Made by a program: the position numbers and the translations under genes. The notes below the pieces were generated by a model. It ran no database searches, was not told the DNA's origin, and was given only the letters and a program-made list of their open reading frames with translations. Below, in pieces: positions 1 to 7,566 of a stretch of 64,000 nt of DNA (its first letter is position 1; the number at the start of each line of letters is the position of its first letter). Source of the DNA: Lachnospiraceae bacterium (lineage in GTDB: Bacteria > Bacillota > Clostridia > Lachnospirales > Lachnospiraceae); assembly GCA_900753305.1 (NCBI GenBank), contig CAADYR010000164.1, positions 1 through 64,000 on the forward strand, written 5' to 3'.

Positions 1-1
1 C

Positions 2-139
2 ATGGAAGCATCAAGTCAGATACAGAATCTTTTGTGTCTGTTATTGTTGCATCTGTGTAGCAGCTTTTTTCATTATCTGACTTTGGACCAAGTTGGTCCG
101 AGGTCGGAACCACAGACAGAAACGGAGGAAACTATTTGA
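2..139 (+). CDS. Possible C-terminal fragment of an unidentified small protein
   Basis: An open frame runs from the left edge (an ATG sits at position 2, but the real start may lie outside) to a TGA at 137-139, giving about 45 residues with a Leu/Cys-rich first half. I do not recognise it. The only support is its arrangement: its TGA overlaps the likely TTG start of the next frame, with a GGAGG sequence (124-128) at good distance, as in translationally coupled genes of mobile elements. The sequence does not resemble Cas9 and is probably the edge of the foreign DNA that truncated cas9. Confidence 0.25.
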   Translation: MEASSQIQNLLCLLLLHLCSSFFHYLTLDQVGPRSEPQTETEETI

Positions 140-288
140 TCGCAGTAATTCACAGAGGACAAAAATTCAAAGAAACTATGGAAGCCTTTCAGCAAAAACG
201 AGCGGAGTTTATCGCACAGGAAATTAGAAATTTTGATGCAGAAACCTTGTATGTGTTTCTGGAATATCATACGTTTTACAGGTGTTGA
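136..288 (+). pseudogene. Truncated small protein of foreign DNA, fused into cas9 antisense
   Basis: A frame beginning at TTG 136, seven bases after GGAGG (124-128), encodes a charged, helical-looking segment containing HRGQKFKETM and AFQQKRAEFIAQEI. At about position 262-267 the coding pattern ends, because the other strand from there on is recognisable cas9. The last few codons up to TGA 286-288 are therefore antisense cas9 and not original. No family is recognised. The coupled start with the preceding frame suggests a small accessory gene of a mobile element, but this is inference. It marks a recombination breakpoint. Confidence 0.35.
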
Positions 289-1110
289 AAAATAATACTC
301 CTGCAGATCTTCATACTCAAAATCTGCCAGCAATTTAACTTCCTTTGTCTTCTTCTGTGCTAATTCATCCTTAAAGGTAAATTCATCACTATTAATCAAT
401 TCCATGAAATTCATGCTGTAGTCCCACATAGCACGATTAATAGATATCATCTCACCTGTTGTCTTATCGCATCCCTGTAATTCTAAAAGTGCTTTGGAAT
501 ATCTTCCCCAGTCCTTAAATTTATATCCAAGAATTCTCGTTACATCTTTTGATTCCAATATTCCCTGATTGATATATTGCTGCAGATGTTCCTTAAACAT
601 TTCTCTGGAATCAGCAAACACTGTTCCCCAGTAGATAATATCCTCCGCTATATTCCAGTATTGATCTTCCTTTAATTTATCTCCAAAAATTTTATACATT
701 TTTCCATAGGAAGATAATGAACTATTAATAGTACTATCAATACCTGTTACCTGCTCTTCTGAAGTAATCACTCCCTGTGCAATCAAATGATTACACAATT
801 TCTTTTTTGTTACTTTCTTCCCTTCGCTAAAACAAGCTATATAAATACTCTGTTTCAGTTGCGTATCAATACGCTCACCATCAATACGAATATTGTTGAT
901 TTCATTTAGGACACAATATCTTTCATAAGTCAAAGATGCTTTAGGCATAACTTTTTCATCTGCCAAATATGTGCAGGATCGAATCAGTCTTGAAATAAAC
1001 TCCTCCGATGTTGCTTTCATATCAATCTTCTCATTTATATTCCATGGTAAAATTGTTCCCTCTTCTTTTCTCTTAACCCATCCTGTTTTACTTTGATTTC
1101 CCAATGGGCC
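265..1110 (-). pseudogene. cas9: Cas9 remnant 2 (part of REC lobe)
   Basis: The minus-strand frame reads, in Cas9 order, GPLGNQSKTGWVKRKEEG, LPWNINEKID, CTYLADEKVMPKASLTYER, VLNEINNIRIDGE, and near the end FMELINSDEFTFKDEL and YYFSTPVKRMI. These match the second half of the Cas9 recognition lobe, up to the stretch just before RuvC-II. Coding similarity stops at about 265, after PVKRMI. HNH, RuvC-II, RuvC-III and the PAM-interacting domain are all absent. Upstream the frame differs from that of remnant 1, so the gene is broken twice. Any product would be nuclease-dead. The family assignment rests on motif recognition, not a search. Confidence 0.85.
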
Positions 1111-1609
1111 TAAGCAGGAAATGACCTCTATGTTTGAACATATTTAATACTGCAAGATACACCAGTCTCACATCAAAGACTTTCTTGCTATTATCTATAT
1201 CCAGCAAAGCTTTTCTTAAATGAAAAATTGTAGGATAGTCTTTATAATAATCTGCATCTTTATAATTCGAATCATCGAAAATTCCATTTACTGAATGCAA
1301 CTTTGGGTCTTTATCTTCCATAAAATACTTACTATTATCAAGTCTGATAAAAAAGTCTTTATCTACCTGCATAATTGCATCTGCAAAGCATTCCCTTAAA
1401 AGTCCTATTCTTGCCTTTTCTCTTTGTCTTCGTCTTCTGTCTATGCGATGGCTTCTACGCCCAGCTGCAGTTTCCGCTGGCTCAAATTCACGAATTCCCC
1501 ACATATCCTTTCCCTTTTTTCTCAAAAGATGATATTCATTATCTGTAACTGCCCAACCTACAGAGCTTGTTCCCATATCTAATCCCAAATAATATCCTTT
1601 TTGTTCCAT
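1088..1609 (-). pseudogene. cas9: Cas9 remnant 1 (RuvC-I, bridge helix, start of REC)
   Basis: Starts at ATG 1609 behind GGGGAAAG. Residues 6-21 carry the RuvC-I motif (YYLGLDMGTSSVGWA, catalytic Asp11). The arginine-rich bridge helix follows at about 50-66 (AAGRRSHRIDRRRRQR). The family sequence continues to FKHRGHFL near codon 165; the frame then runs into eight unrelated codons and a stop. Full-length Cas9 of this class has about 1,100-1,400 residues. Here some 300 residues of REC are deleted at about 1111-1117, and the next remnant is in another frame. The size and style suggest II-A, but no cas1, cas2 or csn2 is in the window. Confidence 0.9.
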
Positions 1610-1646
1610 ATTCTTTCCCCATATCTATTATATTGTGGTAATTGTA

Positions 1647-1674
1647 TTGACAATTTCTGCTACTGTGCTATTCT
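1647..1674 (+). promoter_or_regulatory. Promoter of tracrRNA-like gene
   Basis: TTGACA (1647-1652), a 16-base spacer and TATTCT (1669-1674), the latter preceded by TG one base upstream (extended -10). It points away from cas9 and predicts a transcript start at about 1681. It appears intact although cas9 itself is wrecked. Confidence 0.6.
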
Positions 1675-1680
1675 ATAAGT

Positions 1681-1775
1681 GAATTAACAAGGCGAGTGCA
1701 AATAAGGATTATTCCGACATCGCATATTGCCCGCATTGTGCGGATAAAAAGATCTGTTTGGCAGGTCTTTTTTAT
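1681..1775 (+). ncRNA. tracrRNA-like gene, divergent from the cas9 remnant
   Basis: The approximately 95-base transcript has the order seen in type II tracrRNAs. First comes a candidate anti-repeat (around 1681-1704, ending GAGTGCAAAT). Next is a nexus-like hairpin GGA-TTAT-TCC (1706-1715) after AATAA, comparable to the AAGGCTAGTCCG region of S. pyogenes. Then come a 5-bp hairpin (1731-1735 with 1739-1743) and a terminator hairpin with T tract. It lies upstream of cas9 on the opposite strand, as in S. pyogenes. The repeat it would pair with is not in the window, so the anti-repeat is inferred. Confidence 0.7.
1751..1773 (+). terminator. Intrinsic terminator of the tracrRNA
   Basis: GATCTG (1751-1756) pairs with CAGGTC (1762-1767), including one G-U pair, around a five-base loop and is followed by six T residues. 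It forms the 3' end of the tracrRNA-like transcript. Confidence 0.7.
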
Positions 1776-1866
1776 TTCTATTACTATTTAATAATATTAT
1801 ATATAGTATATTAAACAAGTTCAATAATTTTTTAATATATTCTGACAATTCCCTTCATCTTGCGAT

Positions 1867-1895
1867 TTGTCTTTTCCCCCCATTTATTGTATACT
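1867..1895 (+). promoter_or_regulatory. Promoter of the DUF4317 gene
   Basis: TTGTCT (1867-1872), a 17-base spacer and TATACT (1890-1895). The predicted start, near 1902, coincides with the beginning of the palindromic element, so the hairpin would lie in the 5' leader of the DUF4317 mRNA. Confidence 0.5.
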
Positions 1896-1904
1896 TATAA
1901 GCAA

Positions 1905-2011
1905 CCGCGAAACGCACTATTCTGGATACAGAATTGTATGGATTTAACAAATGCATAAGCAGGCATTGTTAAATCCATACAATTCGTGCCATTCTGCCTA
2001 TTCGTTTTGCA
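1905..2011 (+). repeat. Palindromic leader element, copy 1
   Basis: A perfect 20-bp inverted repeat (1931-1950 with 1966-1985) closes on a 15-base loop containing ATGCATAAGCAGGCA. Flanks GCGAAACGC...TATTCTGGATACAGAATTG on the left and ACAATTCGT...CGTTTTGC on the right continue an imperfect outer stem. The same left flank, the GCATAAGCAGGCATT core and the right ACAATTCGT recur at 10746-10966. Both copies end about 30 bases before the start codon of a plus-strand gene. It could be a non-autonomous palindromic transposable element or a structured RNA leader. Confidence 0.75.
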
Positions 2012-2042
2012 TTTTATCTATAGTAAAGAACTGGAGGCACTT

Positions 2043-3329
2043 ATGCTGCGAAATAAAGACATCTTAGAATTAAAGAGACGTTTTAAGAAAGAAGCCTGTA
2101 CTATCACCAAGATGTGCGGCTGTTATGTAGATGCAAACAAAAACAAAGTCGTAGAATTAAATGAAACTTTCCTGAATCTTGAGGATGAAGAATTCTATAA
2201 ATATCTGGACATTGCCAAAAAGGCACTCTCCGGTACGATTGGCAACAACCTGCTGGAGCTGCACTTTACCAAAGAGGAAGAAGAACAGGGAGGTAAACAG
2301 CAGTATCTTCTTGGACTGCGCGAAAGCGGACTACGCAATCCCGAACTTCTGGAACACCTCTATGACATGATCATTGAGAATTATGATTACGTAGGCAACT
2401 ATCTGATCCTGATCTTCCATGATGCGTATGATGTCATCACCAAGACCAATGATGACCTCAAGATTGATGAATCCGAGGAAGTCTATACATACCTTCTGTG
2501 TGCGATCTGCCCTGTAAACCTCTCTAAGCCGGGATTGGGTTATCGCGCCGATGAGAACCGTATCGGCGTGCGTATCCAGGACTGGGTCGTAGGTGTACCT
2601 GATGTTGGTTTCCTCTATCCTTCCTTCATAGAAAGAAGTACTGATATTCATTCTCTGACCTACTATGTGCATGATGCCAAGGACTCTCACCCTGACTTCG
2701 TAGAATCCGTTCTGGGATGTGATTCCAAACGTACTGCCACAGAGGAGAAGCAGACCTTCCATTCCATGGTAAAAGCAGCCATTGCACCTATTATTGAACA
2801 GACTGACGATGTTATGATCGAAATTCAGGAAAATCTAAACAATCTCGTTGCAGAAAAGGAAGCCGAAATGGAAGATTTGGTAATCGGAGAACCTGAGGAA
2901 TTCACTCTGACACCTGAGATCATTAAAGAAGTCCTTACCCAGAGTGACATTCCCGATGCAACTGTAATGCAGATTCAGGATCATTTCACCGAGGAATTTC
3001 AGGACGCACCGCCTGTTGTCAAGAATCTTGTTGATGAAAAAGCCATTGAAAAGAATAATCAGGCTAAGAAGGAGCAGAAACTATTAGAAGAAGTGGCTAC
3101 TCTGAAAAAGGAATTACAGACGAAAAGCTCTGAACCTGCTGCACCTGCATCTGAAATACCTGACGATGAGAATGAAGATACTTCTGCGTATTCTGATGTA
3201 TTTCTGCGTATGAATCCTGATAAGGCAGAGCAGATCACCTCACAAACGATAGATGGACAGAAATACCTGATGATACCTATGGAGGATGATGAAGAAATCA
3301 ACCTCAACGGGGTGAAAACGACTGTATAA
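2043..3329 (+). CDS. DUF4317 family protein
   Basis: A 428-residue protein of unknown function, recognised by its N-terminus (MLRNKDILELKRRFKK, then CTITKMCGCYVD), typical of DUF4317 proteins of Clostridia. The body is mixed alpha/beta. The tail (about 330-400) is Glu/Lys-rich with a predicted coiled coil and an acidic linker, and it ends with a short conserved-looking segment. No signal peptide or membrane span is seen, so it is probably cytosolic. I chose ATG 2043 because GGAGG (2033-2037) precedes it; the open frame extends back to 1986, but only through the palindromic element. The endonuclease IV gene follows after 34 bases and may be co-transcribed. Confidence 0.85.
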   Translation: MLRNKDILELKRRFKKEACTITKMCGCYVDANKNKVVELNETFLNLEDEEFYKYLDIAKKALSGTIGNNLLELHFTKEEEEQGGKQQYLLGLRESGLRNPELLEHLYDMIIENYDYVGNYLILIFHDAYDVITKTNDDLKIDESEEVYTYLLCAICPVNLSKPGLGYRADENRIGVRIQDWVVGVPDVGFLYPSFIERSTDIHSLTYYVHDAKDSHPDFVESVLGCDSKRTATEEKQTFHSMVKAAIAPIIEQTDDVMIEIQENLNNLVAEKEAEMEDLVIGEPEEFTLTPEIIKEVLTQSDIPDATVMQIQDHFTEEFQDAPPVVKNLVDEKAIEKNNQAKKEQKLLEEVATLKKELQTKSSEPAAPASEIPDDENEDTSAYSDVFLRMNPDKAEQITSQTIDGQKYLMIPMEDDEEINLNGVKTTV

Positions 3330-3363
3330 ATATCCTACTTTTTGAAAGGACAGGTAAATAATC

Positions 3364-4233
3364 GTGAGTGAAATCAAGTTAGGTTCCCATGTGGGGATGT
3401 CCGGTAAAGAAATGTTTCTAGGGTCAGTGAAGGAAGCAGCTTCTTATGGAGCAAATGTGTTAATGCTCTATACCGGTGCTCCGCAGAATACCAGAAGAAA
3501 AGAGATTGCCGATCTGAATATTGATGCCGGATGGGAATATGCCGGTAAAGCCGGAATTAAAGAGATTGTTGTACATGCTCCCTATATCATCAATCTGGCG
3601 AATACTGTAAAACCGGAGACTTTTGAGCTGGCTGTGGAATTTTTAAGCAAAGAGATTGTAAGGACTGCTGCCATGAAGAGCCGTATACTGGTGCTTCATC
3701 CCGGCTCCCATGTAGATGCCGGTGTAGATGCCGGGATTGCACAGATTGTAAAGGGCTTGAATATGGTGCTTGATGCTGATGATAATGATGTGTATATCGC
3801 TCTTGAAACCATGGCTGGAAAAGGCAGCGAAGTCGGCCGCACCTTTGAAGAACTGAAGAGAATTTATGATGGTGTCGAAAGAAAAGACCGCCTGCGTGTA
3901 TGCTTTGATACCTGCCATGTCAGTGATGCAGGCTATCCGCTTGTCACTGACTATGAAGGTGTGCTGAAACAGTTCGATGATATCCTGGGGCTTGACCAGA
4001 TTGCAGTCATCCATGTCAATGACAGCCTCAACCCATGTGGTGCCCACAAAGACCGCCACGCCAATATCGGTCAGGGAACGATTGGTTTTGATACCCTGCA
4101 TAGAATTGTCCATGATGAACGCTTCGCTGCTGTTCCCAAGATATTAGAGACTCCCTGGTTATGCGCAGAAGGCTCCAAGGAAAAAACAATTCCACCATAT
4201 AAAGAAGAAATAGAAAAATTAAGAGAGGACTAA
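3364..4233 (+). CDS. nfo: Deoxyribonuclease IV (AP endonuclease)
   Basis: A 289-residue endonuclease IV that cleaves the backbone 5' to abasic sites in base-excision repair. The TIM-barrel family signatures are visible: KLGSHVGMSG at the start, HAPYIINLA near 62-70, VLHPGSH at about 115, ALETMAGKGSEVG near 147, CFDTCHVSDAGYP at about 181, HVNDSLNPCGAHKDRHANIGQG near 218, and a terminal ETPW. Together these supply the His, Asp and Glu ligands of the three-zinc site. The start is GTG 3364 with AGGACAGG upstream. It ends in a shared bidirectional terminator with the convergent ATPase gene. Confidence 0.95.
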   Translation: MSEIKLGSHVGMSGKEMFLGSVKEAASYGANVLMLYTGAPQNTRRKEIADLNIDAGWEYAGKAGIKEIVVHAPYIINLANTVKPETFELAVEFLSKEIVRTAAMKSRILVLHPGSHVDAGVDAGIAQIVKGLNMVLDADDNDVYIALETMAGKGSEVGRTFEELKRIYDGVERKDRLRVCFDTCHVSDAGYPLVTDYEGVLKQFDDILGLDQIAVIHVNDSLNPCGAHKDRHANIGQGTIGFDTLHRIVHDERFAAVPKILETPWLCAEGSKEKTIPPYKEEIEKLRED

Positions 4234-4258
4234 ACCTCTCTTAATTTTTCTCTATTTC
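4205..4258. terminator. Bidirectional terminator between nfo and the ATPase gene
   Basis: Perfect arms AAAAATTAAGAGAGG (4215-4229 region) and its complement (4235-4249) enclose a five-base loop, with A/T runs on both sides. Outer bases extend the stem. It overlaps the last codons of both convergent genes. Confidence 0.85.
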
Positions 4259-5682
4259 CAGTCTGGCACAAACAGATCATCCATTACAACAACAGACTGG
4301 ATATTGGCTGCATATGAATTTTCTACCAATCCATACGTTGTGACCAAAGTTGGATGTACTGCATATTTTGTCCCTGTTATTTGGACCAGATCATGCATTT
4401 TATTGCGAATACTTCGCTCTACTTTCTCTGTGACTGTGTATTCTGAACCGCTGTACTTCATTTCACACAGATTGATTACCTGGTCTTTTCTGGTAATCAG
4501 CATATCTATCTGTGAACCAAATACACCTTTATCCGGATCAGCCTTACAATACCATGAATTCACCTCAGTCAATACCCCGGAGATTCCAAGCTTTTGTTTA
4601 ATCTGCGCAACATGCTCCATACACACCCTTTCAAATGCCAGTCCCAGCCAGGTATTTACTCGCGGTGTATTGATCTGATTAGACCAGAAATGTTCATCCG
4701 TAGGTGCAGCCTGCAAGAATTTAAAATGAAATAATGTAAAACAATCTATTAATTGATATACAGCATTTTTCTTTTTCATGCCAAAGGCATAGTATTTCCG
4801 TATAAAACCGCAGCTCTCCAACTCATCCAGCTTCGTACTCAGATCACCAGAATTACCGATTCCTGAGGCTTCTATCAGTTCATCTCTGGTCATGCCTACC
4901 TTTTTAGCTCCCAGAGTCTCTATAATCTTCACATACGTATCAGGCTTCTTAAACACTGATGCATACAAATATTTGAACTCTTCCCGCAAAGGTGCTTCTT
5001 TTGCAAAAAGAATAGCATCTATATTCTGCGGCAGACTAAGCCCTTTTTTCAAAAAACTCCAATAAAATGGAACACCGCCAAATATCATATAATATTGCAG
5101 AATCTGCTCTCTATTTAATGCCAGCCCCATTGCCTGCACATATTCTTCGCACTCATGCAGTGAAAAAGTATGCAGATTAATCTGTTCTGTCAGACGGTTA
5201 TATAAACCACCCTTATTATGAACTACCTTAGAAAGCATCCATGATGTGGCAGATGCACATACAATCAATACAATATCCTTTCGGGCTGAAGCAAAGCTGT
5301 TCCAGAAACTCTCCAACGCCATCATCAGATCACTTTTTTGCGTATCCATCCACGACAATTCGTCAATAAAAATTACTTTTCTCTTCTCATTGGACTGTCT
5401 GATCAGATTCTTCAGCTCTTCAAACGCTTCAAACCAGTTTTTAGGTTTATTCTTTACAAGAAAGCCTGCATCCTTTAAAGACGCTGTAAAAGCAAACAAC
5501 TGCTCTTTCATATTGCCCTCTGACAAGCCTGCATGCTGAAAAGTAAAACGATAGCCAAAAGTCTCCCGGATAAGGAATGTCTTCCCCACTCGTCTGCGTC
5601 CATATACAGCTACAAAATGGGATGCATCATCATGCAATACTCTATTTAACAATTCTCTCTCTTTTTGACGACCTACCAGCAT
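4252..5682 (-). CDS. AAA ATPase with C-terminal DUF234 (nuclease-like) domain
   Basis: A 476-residue protein of the archaeal-ATPase family (PF01637 type). Walker A is GRRRVGKT near residue 30; Walker B is VIFIDELSWMD near 108. A winged-helix segment follows at about 270-310 (TRDELIEASGIGNSGDLSTKL), and the C-terminal DUF234 region contains GSQIDMLI...LCEMKYS, the D...ExK pattern of PD-(D/E)xK nucleases. No signal peptide is present. The biological role of this family is not settled; mobile-element or defence links have been suggested. The promoter region is unusually palindromic (see 5694-5821), which fits autoregulation through the winged helix, but that is inference. Confidence 0.8.
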   Translation of the reverse strand: MLVGRQKERELLNRVLHDDASHFVAVYGRRRVGKTFLIRETFGYRFTFQHAGLSEGNMKEQLFAFTASLKDAGFLVKNKPKNWFEAFEELKNLIRQSNEKRKVIFIDELSWMDTQKSDLMMALESFWNSFASARKDIVLIVCASATSWMLSKVVHNKGGLYNRLTEQINLHTFSLHECEEYVQAMGLALNREQILQYYMIFGGVPFYWSFLKKGLSLPQNIDAILFAKEAPLREEFKYLYASVFKKPDTYVKIIETLGAKKVGMTRDELIEASGIGNSGDLSTKLDELESCGFIRKYYAFGMKKKNAVYQLIDCFTLFHFKFLQAAPTDEHFWSNQINTPRVNTWLGLAFERVCMEHVAQIKQKLGISGVLTEVNSWYCKADPDKGVFGSQIDMLITRKDQVINLCEMKYSGSEYTVTEKVERSIRNKMHDLVQITGTKYAVHPTLVTTYGLVENSYAANIQSVVVMDDLFVPDWK

Positions 5683-5693
5683 AAAATCTCCTT

Positions 5694-5821
5694 ATACTCT
5701 ACTTAATCTCATCATTTTTATTACTTTAAGTATAGTTTATCTTGTTTTACAGAAAAAATCAATTCTATATAATATTATTCTTTACTTAAAGTATGTTTAC
5801 AATCAGGATCAAGTAGAGTAT
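5694..5821. repeat. Nested inverted repeats upstream of the ATPase gene
   Basis: Outer arms ATACTCTACTT (5694-5704) and AAGTAGAGTAT (5811-5821) are perfect complements. An inner pair, TACTTTAAGTA (5722-5732) and TACTTAAAGTA (5783-5793), is also perfectly complementary and each half is nearly self-palindromic. Read on the minus strand, the inner site at 5722-5732 overlaps a TATACT -10-like box for the ATPase gene. It could be paired operators or a roughly 128-bp MITE-like insertion. Confidence 0.6.
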
Positions 5822-5829
5822 GTGGTATT

Positions 5830-6123
5830 TTATCCAATCCATATCCTTCCCCCGGCTTCTACTGCCTTTTCCAGAAGTGCCATAAAGAATGCGAATCCAC
5901 TCAGCACAAAGATCAATACGATTCCTGCCTTATCATAAACAAATTGTCCACATCTTCTGGCATTTGATATCAGGATTTCCACACCAAGCATGATAAAAAT
6001 CACAGGCCAGAGCTTCCAGATCCACAGATAGTCCAATATGCCGAAGAATAATTGCAACAAATAGATCACACCTATGGAAATCATCGTAATTCCCAGGGTA
6101 ATGGTTCCTACCCTATGCGTCAT
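5830..6123 (-). CDS. Small membrane protein (DUF5668/LiaF-TM-like)
   Basis: A 97-residue protein with three hydrophobic segments (about 5-27, 31-50 and 63-84) and a WKLWPVIFIMLGVEIL motif, resembling the LiaI/LiaF-type transmembrane unit (DUF5668) often encoded with envelope-stress regulators. ATG 6123 is preferred over the GTG three codons upstream because GGGGAG lies eight bases before it. It overlaps the end of the preceding membrane-protein gene and is the last gene of the ECF sigma operon, so a role in envelope sensing is likely but unproven. Confidence 0.7.
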   Translation of the reverse strand: MTHRVGTITLGITMISIGVIYLLQLFFGILDYLWIWKLWPVIFIMLGVEILISNARRCGQFVYDKAGIVLIFVLSGFAFFMALLEKAVEAGGRIWIG

Positions 6124-6652
6124 GTTCCTCACTCCCCTTATCTTCCAGCTGCTGCTTCTTACCCCTCACCATCTGCACACCAATATAGATAATGATGATG
6201 GAGAAAATAACTTGTGGTACATTATTCGTTACATCTTTCCATATCTGTACAGACAGACCATAGTGATTCAAAACCTTGGTTACAGAACGTGTCACAATCT
6301 GCCATATTCCTGCACTGCCGATCAGGATAAGTGCCCACGCAAAATACCTTCTGCTTCTATCCTGTCCGATCGCATTCAAAAGCTTCCATTCCCCTGCATG
6401 GAAGGTATCTTCCATACTGTAGAATTCCTCATCCGGCAGCCCCGCCAGATTATGCACATGGAAGAAACCATAGAACCAGATTACCGGCAATATAAAGCCA
6501 AATACATCCAGACTCAGCCAGCTGCTCATAGCACAGCAGCCAAAGAACAATGTCATCAGCACGGCTCCCTGTTTCATAAATCCCATATACATTTCACCTG
6601 CACCCGGCAGTAATGAAAAACAAAATCTCCAAAATCCATTTCCTTTACGCAT
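6113..6652 (-). CDS. Multi-pass membrane protein of the ECF sigma operon
   Basis: A 179-residue protein with five or so hydrophobic stretches: FCFSLLPGAGEMYMGFMKQG at the start (reminiscent of TM2-type Gly-rich hairpins), two near 30-65, and two near 105-125 and 140-165. A soluble loop (70-105) and a charged tail follow. No enzymatic motif is visible. It sits 10 bases after the putative anti-sigma gene and overlaps the next membrane gene, indicating one transcript. It probably contributes to the envelope response run by the sigma factor; the function is otherwise unknown. Confidence 0.65.
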   Translation of the reverse strand: MRKGNGFWRFCFSLLPGAGEMYMGFMKQGAVLMTLFFGCCAMSSWLSLDVFGFILPVIWFYGFFHVHNLAGLPDEEFYSMEDTFHAGEWKLLNAIGQDRSRRYFAWALILIGSAGIWQIVTRSVTKVLNHYGLSVQIWKDVTNNVPQVIFSIIIIYIGVQMVRGKKQQLEDKGSEEHDA

Positions 6653-6662
6653 CTATCTTTAC

Positions 6663-7043
6663 CTACCTTTCCCATTTTATTCCATTTTGCTGTAGCTGAC
6701 CCAGCCAGTTTATAGCCTTATTCACATTGCTTTCTTCCCATCTCGTCTCTATCCGTTCCATTGTATCAGCATTTGGAACCATTCCCTCCACAGTTCCCTG
6801 GTTCACAATGCCAAACAGCAGAATTGCAACCGCTACTGCTACTGCTGTCTTTAGTCCGTACAGGAACAACTCGACTCTGACAGAGGCTTTCGTTACCTGT
6901 TTTGCAGTCTGTGTCTGTATACTGCGGCTTTTTGTAAGTACTTCACTTTTCAGTCTTTTGGGAGCTTCCAGCATTTCTGCACTTTCGACTTCATTGATGA
7001 GAAGCTCTAATTCATAATCCGTCATTTGTGTCTGTTTATCCAT
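6663..7043 (-). CDS. Putative anti-sigma factor (single-pass membrane protein)
   Basis: A 126-residue protein with a cytosolic N-terminal part (TDYELELLINEVESAEML), one membrane span (about 72-90, KTAVAVAVAILLFGIV) and a short outside tail. This layout and its position directly behind an ECF sigma gene, overlapping it by eight bases, are typical of membrane anti-sigma factors. No zinc-binding HxxxCxxC motif is present, so it is not a ZAS-type protein. ATG 7043 is chosen because AAGGGAG precedes it at proper distance; the frame opens ten codons earlier. Confidence 0.65.
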   Translation of the reverse strand: MDKQTQMTDYELELLINEVESAEMLEAPKRLKSEVLTKSRSIQTQTAKQVTKASVRVELFLYGLKTAVAVAVAILLFGIVNQGTVEGMVPNADTMERIETRWEESNVNKAINWLGQLQQNGIKWER

Positions 7044-7566
7044 GCCTGATCTCCCTTCCCTGCACTTTACCATACAGCTTCTTTAACATTGCCCTTGCGC
7101 GATATACCTGCGTTTGCACTGTCTTTTCATTCCTGTCAAGTTCCTGTGCGATCTGTGCTACACTTTGTTCCTTATAGAAAAATCGACTGGCTATCTCATC
7201 ATATGGTGGCTTGAGACTGTCGCAGCATTGCTGTAATTCCTCCATTACCATAGTTTGCAGGCAGGCATCCTCGCTGCTGCCTTCTGATGTGGTATCCTGT
7301 CTGTTCACAAAGAATTCATCCTCCGTTGGAATTTCTCCTGCTGCACCTTTCCTCTTATAATCCAGACATTTATTGGTAGCAATCCTTGCCAGCCATGCCT
7401 TTTCATTTCTGCCATCAAATCTGGCTATGTTCCGATAAGCGGATAAAAAAGTGTCCTGCGTCAGATCTTCCGCATCAAAATAATTACCTGTCATCTTGTA
7501 GCAGATACTGAATATCAGATTTTGATAAGTATCCAGCCAATATGACAATTGTTCTTCATCACTAAT
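7036..7566 (-). CDS. ECF-type RNA polymerase sigma factor, probable AUU start
   Basis: A sigma-70 family ECF protein. Region 2 is visible as NLIFSICYKMTGNYFDAEDL then TQDTFLSAYRNIARFDG. Region 4 is visible as SLKPPYDEIASRFFYKEQ then SVAQIAQELDRNEKTVQTQVYRARAMLKK. The strongest ribosome-binding site, AGGAGGTGG (7580-7572), is eight bases before an in-frame ATT at 7566-7564, giving 176 residues. An alternative TTG at 7641 (201 residues) has no ribosome-binding site and lies upstream of a TATAAT box (7614-7609). The gene heads an operon with a putative anti-sigma factor and two membrane proteins. The target regulon is unknown. Confidence 0.85.
   Translation of the reverse strand: MSDEEQLSYWLDTYQNLIFSICYKMTGNYFDAEDLTQDTFLSAYRNIARFDGRNEKAWLARIATNKCLDYKRKGAAGEIPTEDEFFVNRQDTTSEGSSEDACLQTMVMEELQQCCDSLKPPYDEIASRFFYKEQSVAQIAQELDRNEKTVQTQVYRARAMLKKLYGKVQGREIRHG

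Noticed and set aside
1785..1900. Remnant CRISPR repeats between the tracrRNA and the DUF4317 promoter
   Set aside because: Only AT-rich sequence; no unit repeats and no complement to the tracrRNA 5' part.
1986..2042. Upstream extension of the DUF4317 protein
   Set aside because: The extra codons run through the palindromic element and lack a ribosome-binding site; the family start MLRNKDILELKRR is preceded by GGAGG.
6074..6613. 179-residue plus-strand frame opposite the membrane-protein genes
   Set aside because: Antisense shadow, His/Cys/Pro-rich, with no start site; the minus-strand frames have proper membrane segments and ribosome-binding sites.
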